Below are positions 5,581 through 13,766 of a stretch of DNA of 13,766 nucleotides, in pieces. The notes beneath the pieces are model-generated. The model was given only the letters and a program-made list of their open reading frames with translations. It had not been told where the DNA came from and ran no database searches. Location of the stretch: NCBI GenBank assembly GCA_020722645.1, contig DYKL01000058.1, positions 1-13,766 of the forward strand. Direction: 5' to 3'. This stretch comes from Acetofilamentum sp. GTDB lineage: Bacteria > Bacteroidota > Bacteroidia > Bacteroidales > JAFGUD01. Positions within the stretch are counted from its first letter, which is position 1, and each line of letters starts with the position of its first letter. The position numbers and the translations under genes were made by a program.

Positions 5581-8500
5581 ATGAAAAAATTAGTCCCGAT
5601 TATTTTAAGCTTGCTTTTTTTTATAAATATTCAAGCTCAAAACACAAAATTTACTTATAATTTTGATGATTTTCAGATACAAAATATTGACAGTTATCAA
5701 TTAATTGTTTTGCCAAATTCTCAACAATTAGCAAAAGTCGGAGAACCTTGTCTTCCTTTTGTTTCTGTCAGTTTGCTATTGCCTCCGCAAAAAATATCAA
5801 AAAAAATTGAATATATCTTTGAGGAAAAAACTAAAATAAACGGAAATTTTAATCTGTATCCAAAGCAACACGTCAGACCTTTCAGTTCAGATGAGACAAA
5901 CAATTTCATGGTCAATGAACAAATATACGAACAGACTCAGTATCCCGAAAACAGAAATTCTGATGTTACAACCAAATTTATGAACGGATACGGCTTTGCT
6001 TTTTCTACGTTTACTCCATTTGAATACAATCCTTCGACAGGTGAATTGTTTTTGTACAAAAAAGTAACTGTTGTTGTTGAATATAAAAACGACAAATCAA
6101 ATTCTATAATTAATTTGTCATCAAGACCACAAGTTGTTCAAAGAATTGAAAATTTAGCTCAAAATCCCCAAGTTATTGACCAATATCCTGTTAAAAAAAG
6201 TAATGACGATTATGAATTACTTTTAATTACAACATCTTCGTATTCAGGGAGTTTTGCATCTCTTGTTGAACTTTATCTTCAAAGAGGCATACGTACACAA
6301 ATAACAACTTTGACAGAAATAACTTCTTCAACAACAGGTATTGATAATGCCGAAAAAGTCAGAAATTTTATTATTCAGGAATATCAGAATCACGATATTT
6401 TATACGTAATGCTTGCCGGAGACGCTGATTTATTGCCATACAGAGGTATGTACTGTTCGGTTCAGTCCAGTTCGGTTTACGAAGATGACAATATTCCGGC
6501 TGATGTTTATTTTTCTGCATTAGACGGAAACTGGAACGATGACGGTGATAATTTATGGGGCGAACCTAACGAAGACGACATTCCTGATATTGCTGTCGGA
6601 CGACTTCCTTTTTCTAATGCAACGGAATTGTCATATATGATTAACAAAATAATTCAATATACAACAAATCCGGTTACTTCGACATCTGAACTTAGCAATC
6701 CTTTGCTTGCAGGAGAACATTTATGGAGCGACCCGCAAACTTGGGGTGCTGATTATCTTGATTTATTAATAGGATATCAGAATGAAAACGGTTATGCTAC
6801 AAATGGTATAAATACTAATTATACAACAATGTACGAACGAGAAGGAACTTGGGATGGCAGTGGTGATGCTATTATGGCTGCAATGAATTCAGGTTACTCT
6901 TTTGTTCATCACGTAGGACACGCTAATTCCGATTTTATGATGGGATTATATACTGATGATGTTACAAATTCAAATTTTTCACAGTTAAATGGAGTAAATC
7001 ATAATTATGCATTAATTTACAGCCACGGTTGTATTTGTGGTGCGTTTGATGGTGATTGCGTTTCTGAAAGATTTGTCAAAATTCAAAATGGCGCTGTCGG
7101 AGTTTTTACTAATTCAAGATATGGTTGGTTTAACGAAGGTCAGACAGAAGGTCCGTCGGCTCACCTTCATAGAGAATTTGTTGATGCTCTTTATAACGAC
7201 AAACAAAATAATGCAGGCGATGCAGAAATGATTTCTAAAATAATGACTTATTCTTGGCTTACAAATCCTGAGGAATGGGAGCCGGGTGCTCAAAGATGGT
7301 GCTATTACGACCATAATGCACTTACAGACCCAACTTTGCCTATCTGGACTGATAATCCGTATGATTTCAGCACTGTTTATGATAATGAAATACCTATTGG
7401 TGCTGATTTTACGGCAACTCTCTCTTCTTCTAAAAGTCCAATGGAAAATTATACATGTGTTATAATACAAAATGGTCAGATGGTCGGAAAAGCTTTGACA
7501 AATGCTTCAGGGCAAGCTGTAATTTTTATTGACCCTTCAACTGCACAAGTTGGTAGTGCTACCTTATATGTCTCAGGCTATAATATTATTATGGAAGATT
7601 ATCCTGTAACAATAACAGAGGCTTCTTCTGCTGTCCTTTCATTGTACTCATTTGCTTTCATTGATGGCGATAATAATCTTGTAGATTATAACGAACAACT
7701 TTATATTAATTTGCAAATAAACAATTATGGTTTGGAAGATGCTACTAACGTTGTTTTGACTTTGAGTTCTGATGATGAAAACATTGTGGTTTTACAAGCG
7801 GTTGATAATCTGGGAACAGTTGCTTCATCAGGTAGTTCATTAAGCGAAAATATTTTGCAATTACAAACCGGCTACGTTCACGATCAATACAATTCTCAAT
7901 TAAATCTGTCAATAAGTTCCGACCAATATTCAACTGTTCGCACAATTCCGATAACTGTTAATGCTCCAAAAATTGAAATAAATAATGTAACTGTAACAGA
8001 AGTTAGTGGAAACGGAAACGGCATACTGGAAGCCAATGAAACCGGAAATATTTCTTTTGAATACAAAAATACCGGTCATTCAGTTTCTCCTGAAATCAAT
8101 AGCTTGTTAGTTTCTGAAAATGAATATATTACAATATTAACTTCAAGTGATAGTTTTAGTTCTGTAAGTCCTAACGGAACTTTTACAGTATCTTCTGATT
8201 TTTCAATTGGTGATGGTATTGTTGTTGGCGAGTTGGTTGATTTTACTTGTCAGATTGATGCAAATATTTATTCATCAAACTGTCAAATAGCAATATATTT
8301 TGGTAGTGCGGTTGAAGATTTTGAAACTGGTGATTTTACAAAATTTGATTGGGATTTTCAGGGCGATCTTCCCTGGACTATAACTAACTCTGGTGTATAT
8401 CAGGGTTCCTATAGTGCAAAAAGCGGAACAATTCAAGACGATCAGACTTCTACTTTGAAAATTGAAATTGAAATTATGCAAGATGGTGATATTTCTTTTT

Positions 8501-9021
8501 TCAAAAAAGTATCTTGTGAAGATGACCCATATTACGACAACTGGGACTATCTTAAATTTGAAATCAATGGAGAAGAACAAGGCAGATGGGATGGAGAAGT
8601 TGCATGGTCATCTGAAACTTACCCTCTGTCAGCCGGTAATCACACTTTAGAATGGACTTACAACAAAGATATTTCGGTGTCTGATGGAAGCGATTGTGCA
8701 TGGATAGACAATATTCAGTTTCCTCCGATGGGAAGTATGATTTTTACAAACGATGACAAGCCTGAATTTGTTACCGACTTGAAAGTTTTCCCAAATCCGT
8801 TTAATTCATTCGTTTATTTCGATTTTAATACTTCTGAAAACAAAGACTGTTATATTTTTATTTACGATTTATCAGGTAAAACTGTTTTCTCTGACAAATT
8901 TTCATCAATTGCCGGAAAAAACACATATTTGTGGAATTCTTATAACAACGATTCAGGTGTATATCTTTACAAGATAGTAACTGAAAATCAGATGTTTATG
9001 GGTAAAATAATCAAACAATAA
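5581..9021 (+). CDS. Secreted gingipain-type C25 cysteine peptidase with T9SS sorting domain
   Basis: A 1146-residue exported protease of peptidase family C25. The N-terminus is a signal peptide (KK, hydrophobic LVPIILSLLFFINI, likely cut near A19-Q20). Residues about 20-205 look like the C25 propeptide. The catalytic region (about 210-595) contains LYVMLAGDADLLPY, DIPDIAVGRLPF, the probable catalytic H447 in HHVGHAN, and the probable nucleophile C484 in SHGCICGAFDGDC, followed by GAVGVFTNSRYGWF. C486 and C493 are further cysteines beside the active site. Then follow an Ig-like stretch (about 600-680), two CARDB-like beta domains (about 690-905), a MAM or jelly-roll-like domain (about 912-1048, FETGDFTKFDWDF, later WIDNIQF) and the type IX sorting domain (1063-1146, KVFPNPF, YIFIYDLSGK, GVYLYKI, ending GKIIKQ). 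It should cross the outer membrane by T9SS and stay surface-attached or be released. Cleavage specificity cannot be read from the sequence. The gene stands alone, after a terminator; TATCTTTT at 5549 is a weak -7 candidate. Confidence 0.95.
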   Translation: MKKLVPIILSLLFFINIQAQNTKFTYNFDDFQIQNIDSYQLIVLPNSQQLAKVGEPCLPFVSVSLLLPPQKISKKIEYIFEEKTKINGNFNLYPKQHVRPFSSDETNNFMVNEQIYEQTQYPENRNSDVTTKFMNGYGFAFSTFTPFEYNPSTGELFLYKKVTVVVEYKNDKSNSIINLSSRPQVVQRIENLAQNPQVIDQYPVKKSNDDYELLLITTSSYSGSFASLVELYLQRGIRTQITTLTEITSSTTGIDNAEKVRNFIIQEYQNHDILYVMLAGDADLLPYRGMYCSVQSSSVYEDDNIPADVYFSALDGNWNDDGDNLWGEPNEDDIPDIAVGRLPFSNATELSYMINKIIQYTTNPVTSTSELSNPLLAGEHLWSDPQTWGADYLDLLIGYQNENGYATNGINTNYTTMYEREGTWDGSGDAIMAAMNSGYSFVHHVGHANSDFMMGLYTDDVTNSNFSQLNGVNHNYALIYSHGCICGAFDGDCVSERFVKIQNGAVGVFTNSRYGWFNEGQTEGPSAHLHREFVDALYNDKQNNAGDAEMISKIMTYSWLTNPEEWEPGAQRWCYYDHNALTDPTLPIWTDNPYDFSTVYDNEIPIGADFTATLSSSKSPMENYTCVIIQNGQMVGKALTNASGQAVIFIDPSTAQVGSATLYVSGYNIIMEDYPVTITEASSAVLSLYSFAFIDGDNNLVDYNEQLYINLQINNYGLEDATNVVLTLSSDDENIVVLQAVDNLGTVASSGSSLSENILQLQTGYVHDQYNSQLNLSISSDQYSTVRTIPITVNAPKIEINNVTVTEVSGNGNGILEANETGNISFEYKNTGHSVSPEINSLLVSENEYITILTSSDSFSSVSPNGTFTVSSDFSIGDGIVVGELVDFTCQIDANIYSSNCQIAIYFGSAVEDFETGDFTKFDWDFQGDLPWTITNSGVYQGSYSAKSGTIQDDQTSTLKIEIEIMQDGDISFFKKVSCEDDPYYDNWDYLKFEINGEEQGRWDGEVAWSSETYPLSAGNHTLEWTYNKDISVSDGSDCAWIDNIQFPPMGSMIFTNDDKPEFVTDLKVFPNPFNSFVYFDFNTSENKDCYIFIYDLSGKTVFSDKFSSIAGKNTYLWNSYNNDSGVYLYKIVTENQMFMGKIIKQ

Positions 9022-9061
9022 TCTGGTGTATAGTTAATAGTGCATAGTTGAAACTTTATAA

Positions 9062-9176
9062 CTCAACAAACTTGATAAACTTGATAATTCGACAAACTCA
9101 ACAAAACCAACAAACTTGATAAACTTGACAAACTTGATTAACTTGATAACTCGACAAACTCGACAAACTCAACAAA
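9062..9176 (+). repeat. Degenerate 9-bp tandem repeat array
   Basis: Thirteen consecutive units, eleven of 9 bp and two of 8 bp (9089-9096, 9142-9149), with consensus CTYRAYAAA (for example CTTGATAAA, CTCGACAAA, CTCAACAAA). The array ends 8 bases before the nadC start codon, so at least part should lie in its leader or promoter. Just upstream, 9028-9050 has a looser motif of the same kind (TATAGTTAATAGTGCATAGTTG). Where a TAA-ending unit meets the next CTTG, the string TAAACTTG (9076-9083, 9120-9127) is one base from the Bacteroidota -7 consensus. All junctions keep the 9-bp phase except the two 8-bp units. Confidence 0.9.
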
Positions 9177-9184
9177 CTTAAAAA

Positions 9185-10021
9185 ATGGAGATAGAAAAAA
9201 TAATTGAAAGTGCCATAAAAGAAGATATCGGAGATGGTGATCATACCTCACTTGCAACGATTCCGTCAGATGCAAAAGGTTATGCTATGTTATTCTCAAA
9301 AGATAACGGGATTTTAGCAGGTATTGAAGTTGCAAAGACAGTTTTAAGATTGATTGATAATGATTTAAGTACAGAAATTTTTTATAAAGATGGTGCTGAA
9401 ATCAAAAAAGGTGATAAAATTTTGAAAATTTTCGGTAAAATTCGCTCAATTTTACAAGCTGAACGATTAATGCTCAATTTTATGCAAAGAATGAGCGGTA
9501 TTGCAACACAAACAAATAAATACGCAAAAATCATAGCAGACTTACCTACAAAGGTTTTAGATACCAGAAAAACAACCCCAAATATGCGAATTTTCGAGAA
9601 AATGGCAGTTGAAATCGGCGGCGGAATGAACCATCGTTTCGGGCTTTACGATATGATTATGATTAAAGATAATCACGTAGATTTTGCCGGTGGAATAGAC
9701 AATGCAATTATGCGGGTAAACGAATATCTTGCTTCTGCAAACAAAAATCTGAAAATTGAAATTGAAGTCCGCAATTTTAAGGAACTTGAACAAGTTTTAA
9801 ATACCGGAAAAATACATAGAATAATGCTTGATAATTTTTCGGTTCAGGACACAAAAAAAGCAGTTGAAATTATTGATAAAAGATACGAAATTGAGTCGAG
9901 TGGGGGAATAACATTAGAAACTATAAGAGATTATGCTCTTTGCGGTGTCGATTATGTCTCTGTCGGGGCTTTGACACATCATATAAAAAGTTTGGATTTA
10001 AGTTTAATTGCCGATTTCTAA
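9185..10021 (+). CDS. nadC: Nicotinate-nucleotide pyrophosphorylase (quinolinate phosphoribosyltransferase)
   Basis: A 278-residue cytoplasmic enzyme that turns quinolinate and PRPP into nicotinate mononucleotide, CO2 and pyrophosphate, the last step special to de novo NAD synthesis. Family motifs are complete: EDIGDGDHTS (13-22), ERLMLNFMQRMSGIAT (93-108), LDTRKTTPNMR (125-135), HRFGLYDMIMIKDNH (150-164), EIEV (192-195), IMLDNFS (213-219), ESSGGI (237-242) and GVDYVSVGALTHH (254-266). Length is normal. The ATG at 9185 is preceded by CTTAAAAA and the repeat array, with no Shine-Dalgarno. nadA and nadB are not in this window. The FAD/Fe-S dehydrogenase gene follows after 15 bases, so the two are probably co-transcribed. 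Confidence 0.97.
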   Translation: MEIEKIIESAIKEDIGDGDHTSLATIPSDAKGYAMLFSKDNGILAGIEVAKTVLRLIDNDLSTEIFYKDGAEIKKGDKILKIFGKIRSILQAERLMLNFMQRMSGIATQTNKYAKIIADLPTKVLDTRKTTPNMRIFEKMAVEIGGGMNHRFGLYDMIMIKDNHVDFAGGIDNAIMRVNEYLASANKNLKIEIEVRNFKELEQVLNTGKIHRIMLDNFSVQDTKKAVEIIDKRYEIESSGGITLETIRDYALCGVDYVSVGALTHHIKSLDLSLIADF

Positions 10022-10036
10022 AAAGTTGATTTTCAG

Positions 10037-12964
10037 TTGAATAATAATAACACAATAATTTCAAACCTTAGAGATGTTCTGAAATGCGAAGCATATCTTG
10101 ACAAAAAGATATTAAGAATGTACTCTACTGATGCCTCTGTTTATAAAGAAATGCCTCTTGCAGTTGTATATCCGGAAAATAAAAATGATATTATTAACCT
10201 GATAAATTATTGTCGAAAAAGTAATTTGAATATAATTCCAAGAGGAGGCGGAACTTCGCTTGCAGGGCAGGTTGTAGGCAAAGGTATTATTGTTGATATT
10301 TCAAAAAAATATAATAAAATTATTGAGATTAATGAACAAGAAAAATGGGCTCTTGTAGAGCCGGGTGTTATTTTATCGGACTTGAACAGAATGTTGGAGT
10401 CAAAGAATTTGTTTTTTGGACCCGAAACCTCATCTGCAAATAGAGTTACAATGGGAGGAATGGTCGGGAATAACGCTTCGGGGCTACATTTACTTGTTTA
10501 TGGAGATACTCGCTCAAAACTTTTATCCGTTAAAGCACTATTAAGCGACGCTACTGAAGTCGTTTTTGAAGAAATTTCACAACAAGAATTTAGAAAAAAA
10601 TTACTTCTACAAAATACCGAAGGTGCAATTTATCGAAAGATTGACCAAATCCTTTCATCAGAAGTAAACAGAAATGAAATTAAAGAAAATTGCCCTTCAG
10701 AAAATGTTAAAAAACGCAACACGGGATATGCAATCGAATATCTTATGAATACTGAAATATTCGACAGTCAAAGTACCGAAAAATTTAATCTTTCAAAAAT
10801 AATTGCCGGTTCAGAAGGAACACTTGCGTTTATAACCGAAATAAAAATTGAATTATCAGATTTGCCTCCAAAAAACAAAGCTTTGGTGTGTGTGCATTTC
10901 AATAAGCTCGAAGATTCGTTCAAAGCCAATCTGATAGCTCTTAAATATTCGCCGGCTGCTGTTGAGATTATGGATAAAACTATTCTTGACCTCACAAAAG
11001 GAAATATTGAACAAAATAAAAACAGGTTTTTTATAAAAGAAGACCCGGCAGCACTGATGTTTGTTGAATTTGTGAACGAAGATACTAAAAAAATCACTGA
11101 TATTTGCAAAGAGATGGAAAACGAAATGCGAAAAGCAGGTTTTGGTTATCATTTTGAGGTAGTTTGGGGAAATGACATAAAAAAAGTATGGAATTTGAGA
11201 AAAGCAGGACTGGGAGTTCTGTCGAATATGCCCGGAGATGCACGTCCGGTGAGCCTTGTTGAAGATACTGCGGTTGATGTAAATGTTTTGCCCGAATATT
11301 TGGCTGAATTTGACGGTATTATGAAAAAATATAATCTTACCTGTGTATATCACGCACATATTGGCAGCGGTGAACTGCATCTGAGACCTGTTCTCAATTT
11401 GAAATTAAAGAATGATGTTGAACTTTTTCATACTGTAGCCTTAGAAGTTGCTTATCTGGTCAAAAAATTCAGAGGTTCGCTCAGCGGAGAACACGGAGAT
11501 GGCAGATTAAGAGGTGAGTTTTTGCCTTTGATGTTCGGTGATAAAGTTTATGGTTTTTTCAGAGAAATCAAAAATGTTTTTGACCCCGAAAATATTTTTA
11601 ACAGAGGGAAAATTATCGACACACCGCCAATGAACTCATTTTTGAGATACGAACCCGATAAAAAAACACCTGAAATAAAAACCTACTTTGATTTTTCAGA
11701 TGTTGGCGGTTATATGAGAGCTGTGGAAAAATGTAACGGCTCTGCTGATTGCAGAAAGTCAGAATTTGCAGGCGGCACAATGTGCCCTTCTTTTCAGGCA
11801 ACAAGAAACGAATGGAACTCAACACGTGCCAGAGCAAATACTTTGCGAGAATTTATTTCGTCGAGCAAAAAATTAAACAAGTTCAATCACAAAGAAATAT
11901 ATCGGATTTTATCAACTTGTCTTTCTTGCAAGGCTTGCAAGTCGGAATGTCCTTCAAATGTAGATATAACAAAGATTAAAGCTGAATTTTTGCAACATTA
12001 TTATAAATCGCACATTATCCCATTAAGAACAAGAATCATCGCTAATTTTCCGGTAATTAACAATTTATTGTCCATTGCCCCCAATTTATCTAACTATTTA
12101 CTAAAATCTGCCATTGGAAAGTTTTTTGCTCGCTTATTAGGATTTGCAAAACAAAGACAAATACCCGAAGTTAATTTGTCATTAACAAAAAGTTATTCAA
12201 AAATTCAGAATAAAAGTAAAAATTCAGTAAACGGAACTGTATATCTTTTTAATGACGAATTTACAAATTATAATGATACAGATATAGGTATCAAAGCCAT
12301 ACTTTTGCTCGAAAAATTGGGATACGATGTCAAAATCATAAAACATAAATATAGCGGAAGAACTTATTTATCAAAGGGTTTGGTGAAAAAGGCGAAAAAA
12401 ATAATTAATCAAAATTTGTTGATATTCAAAGATATAATTTCTGAAAAAATTCCGCTTATTGGTATTGAACCTTCTGCGATTTTGACTTTCAGAGACGAGA
12501 GTATTGATTTAGCTTATCCGAAATTAAAAGAAACAGCAAAAAAAATGTCTAAAAGTTGTTTGTTATTCGACGAATTTATCGTTAAAGAAGCAGAAGCCGG
12601 CAGAATAAAACCGCAACAGTTCACAGATAAACCCAAAAATATTAAAATTCATGGTCATTGTTATCAAAAAGCATTAGCAAGTGTCGATACAGTCAAAAAA
12701 ATGTTAAGTTTGCCGGTAAATTATCAAGTTGTAGAAATACCATCGGGCTGTTGTGGTATGGCTGGTGCTTTCGGATACGAGAAAGAAAATTATGATTTGT
12801 CAATGAAAGTTGGAGAACTGGTTTTGTTCCCTGAAATCAGAAAAACAGAAACAGAAACAGAAATTGTTGCTTCCGGCACAAGCTGCAGGCATCAGATACA
12901 ACACGGAACGGGCAGAGTTGCAAAGCACCAGATAGAAGTTCTTTTTGATGCTTTAAATGATTGA
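10037..12964 (+). CDS. FAD-linked, Fe-S D-2-hydroxyacid dehydrogenase, YdiJ type
   Basis: A 975-residue three-part oxidoreductase. Residues about 36-275 are a PCMH-type FAD domain (PRGGGTSLAGQ, 68-78; GPETSSANRVTMGGMVGNNASG, 128-149; IIAGSEGTLAF, 255-265). Residues about 276-528 are the FAD-oxidase C-terminal domain, with HAHIGSGELHLRP (439-451) and SGEHGDGRLRGE (483-494). An Fe-S region has C566, C572, C583 and the ferredoxin motif CLSCKACKSECP (C628, C631, C634, C638), enough for two [4Fe-4S] clusters. The C-terminal part is a CCG (heterodisulfide reductase-like) domain with HGHCYQK (872-878) and SGCCGMAGAFG (903-913). E. coli YdiJ has this layout and is reported to oxidise D-2-hydroxyglutarate; D-lactate is another possible substrate, and the sequence does not decide. 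The start is TTG at 10037; the next Met (residue 28) is too close to the conserved YSTDAS. No Shine-Dalgarno is seen. The protein is full length and in one frame. Confidence 0.93.
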   Translation: MNNNNTIISNLRDVLKCEAYLDKKILRMYSTDASVYKEMPLAVVYPENKNDIINLINYCRKSNLNIIPRGGGTSLAGQVVGKGIIVDISKKYNKIIEINEQEKWALVEPGVILSDLNRMLESKNLFFGPETSSANRVTMGGMVGNNASGLHLLVYGDTRSKLLSVKALLSDATEVVFEEISQQEFRKKLLLQNTEGAIYRKIDQILSSEVNRNEIKENCPSENVKKRNTGYAIEYLMNTEIFDSQSTEKFNLSKIIAGSEGTLAFITEIKIELSDLPPKNKALVCVHFNKLEDSFKANLIALKYSPAAVEIMDKTILDLTKGNIEQNKNRFFIKEDPAALMFVEFVNEDTKKITDICKEMENEMRKAGFGYHFEVVWGNDIKKVWNLRKAGLGVLSNMPGDARPVSLVEDTAVDVNVLPEYLAEFDGIMKKYNLTCVYHAHIGSGELHLRPVLNLKLKNDVELFHTVALEVAYLVKKFRGSLSGEHGDGRLRGEFLPLMFGDKVYGFFREIKNVFDPENIFNRGKIIDTPPMNSFLRYEPDKKTPEIKTYFDFSDVGGYMRAVEKCNGSADCRKSEFAGGTMCPSFQATRNEWNSTRARANTLREFISSSKKLNKFNHKEIYRILSTCLSCKACKSECPSNVDITKIKAEFLQHYYKSHIIPLRTRIIANFPVINNLLSIAPNLSNYLLKSAIGKFFARLLGFAKQRQIPEVNLSLTKSYSKIQNKSKNSVNGTVYLFNDEFTNYNDTDIGIKAILLLEKLGYDVKIIKHKYSGRTYLSKGLVKKAKKIINQNLLIFKDIISEKIPLIGIEPSAILTFRDESIDLAYPKLKETAKKMSKSCLLFDEFIVKEAEAGRIKPQQFTDKPKNIKIHGHCYQKALASVDTVKKMLSLPVNYQVVEIPSGCCGMAGAFGYEKENYDLSMKVGELVLFPEIRKTETETEIVASGTSCRHQIQHGTGRVAKHQIEVLFDALND

Positions 12965-13479
12965 TTTGTAAGATTTTAAAAAAATGTGTGCAGCTGTGTT
13001 AAAACAATTTATGTTTAATGTTTTATGAACAAATTTAAAGTATATACAGTATAGAATATTTGAGCTTTTCAGAATAACTTCTTTCTTAACTTGAAATTTT
13101 ATCCAATTAAATATTTAGTCTTTCTGCAAAGCTTATAAAATTGAAGATATATTAAAAACAGAACAATCAGTTGCATTAATATTCTTCAGCAATTCTTTTT
13201 TATCTCATTTTTTTGGTATAATTTTAGCAGCAAATAAAATCATTGATATTTGACCATAATAATTATTTTAAAAATTGTCAAATCACAAGGCTTAATTATT
13301 AGTTGATTTTTTTAATTTAAATAATAATATAATTTAAGGGAAATTTATTAGTTCAATAGTTCGGTATATTTTGAAGTAATTCGTTAAAATTCAGCAAATT
13401 GATTTTGTACATGTAATAAATTAATTCAATTTATAGATGCTTCATAAATTCCTTAAAATCAGATATTTATAAAAAACTT

Positions 13480-13497
13480 AACTAACTATTGTTAGTT
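13480..13497. repeat. 7-bp perfect hairpin
   Basis: AACTAAC (13480-13486) and GTTAGTT (13491-13497) pair around a TATT loop. It sits 38 bases before the left arm of the 14-bp inverted repeat and may be part of the same element. No T tract follows on the plus strand, so it is not a standard terminator. Confidence 0.5.
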
Positions 13498-13535
13498 GAC
13501 AGTAGATAAAAAGCAGACTTTGAAATTTTAATTTT

Positions 13536-13762
13536 AACGGATGTTTGCCAAAACCCGAAACACAGTACATTTATAATCAATAAATTATATAAAAATAACA
13601 CTTCGCTTAGTGACCACAAACGAAACTTATTGATAACAAATGGATTGCAAAAATAAATTTTTTTCAAATATAAAACAATTATTGACCACAAAAAAATACT
13701 TTTTTTCTGTTATTTTATTTATTTACAGAGACTTAACTTGTTTTTTCGGGCAAACATCCGTT
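13536..13762. repeat. 14-bp inverted repeat pair, possible dispersed element
   Basis: AACGGATGTTTGCC at 13536-13549 is the exact reverse complement of GGCAAACATCCGTT at 13749-13762. The likeness goes on past the 14 bases: the left arm continues AAAACCCGAAA and the right arm, read inverted, continues CGAAA, so the arms look like two diverged copies of a longer unit differing by a 6-base indel. The 199 bases between hold no gene. Six or more G/C per arm make chance less likely in this AT-rich DNA. Confidence 0.65.
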
Positions 13763-13766
13763 TTAA

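Larger units (their letters stand above)
12965..13766. other. Non-coding AT-rich region
   Basis: No believable gene in about 800 bases. The longest frame (minus, 13482-13691) encodes a 69-residue low-complexity peptide and overlaps repeats. I see no tRNA, no clear terminator after the dehydrogenase gene and no recognisable gene relic in 12965-13470. The right third contains a perfect hairpin (13480-13497), a 14-bp inverted repeat pair (13536-13549 and 13749-13762) and a 10-base direct repeat TGACCACAAA (13611-13620 and 13683-13692). Confidence 0.6.

Noticed and set aside
7114..7470. Minus-strand 118-residue frame inside the C25 peptidase gene
   Set aside because: Lies wholly within a clearly coding plus-strand gene with intact motifs; it is a shadow frame.
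9062..9176. CRISPR array
   Set aside because: Units are 9 bp with no spacers, so this is a simple tandem repeat; no cas genes are present.
10856..11380. Minus-strand 174-residue frame inside the FAD/Fe-S dehydrogenase gene
   Set aside because: Overlaps the conserved FAD-oxidase domain on the other strand and has no recognisable motif; shadow frame despite its length.
12965..13470. Degraded gene in the right intergenic region
   Set aside because: Reading parts of this stretch by eye gave frequent stops and no recognisable protein motif, so there is no support for a pseudogene.
13482..13691. Minus-strand 69-residue frame
   Set aside because: Low-complexity, hydrophobic and aromatic composition, no family resemblance, and it overlaps the hairpin and the left arm of the inverted repeat; better explained as chance frame through a repeat.

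Overview
The window is AT-rich DNA from a member of the Bacteroidota. Four things point there: a gingipain-type C25 peptidase with a type IX secretion C-terminal sorting domain, the rpsF-rpsR-rplI order without ssb, a good match to the Bacteroidota promoter (TTG, 19 bases, TAnnTTTG) ahead of rpsF, and an almost complete lack of Shine-Dalgarno sequences. The genus cannot be told from the sequence alone.

Layout. 1-578 has no credible gene but holds small inverted and direct repeats. 579-1493 (minus) is a DUF58/vWA protein with a TTG start. 1564-1884 (minus) is thioredoxin, with a terminator-like hairpin between the two. Thioredoxin diverges from a 745-residue membrane protein (2001-4238, plus) built from repeated beta-sandwich modules around one transmembrane helix; its N-terminal part resembles SrfA-family proteins. 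Next come the ribosomal genes rpsF, rpsR and rplI (4331-5471) with their own promoter and a strong terminator. 5581-9021 encodes a large secreted C25 cysteine peptidase. A 115-bp array of thirteen 8-9 bp units leads to within 8 bases of the start of nadC (9185-10021), which is followed after 15 bases by a 975-residue FAD/Fe-S dehydrogenase of the YdiJ type (10037-12964, TTG start). 12965-13766 is non-coding, and its last 230 bases contain a 14-bp perfect inverted repeat that may mark a dispersed element continuing past the window.

How the genes work together. Most of the window is housekeeping: translation, NAD synthesis, thiol redox and 2-hydroxyacid oxidation, plus one exported protease. 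Only rpsF-rpsR-rplI and nadC-dehydrogenase look like real co-transcribed units. I did not find a clearly new multi-gene system. The best candidates for a second look are the SrfA-like membrane protein, the single strong Shine-Dalgarno sequence in front of rpsR, the repeat array against nadC, and the inverted-repeat element at the right edge.
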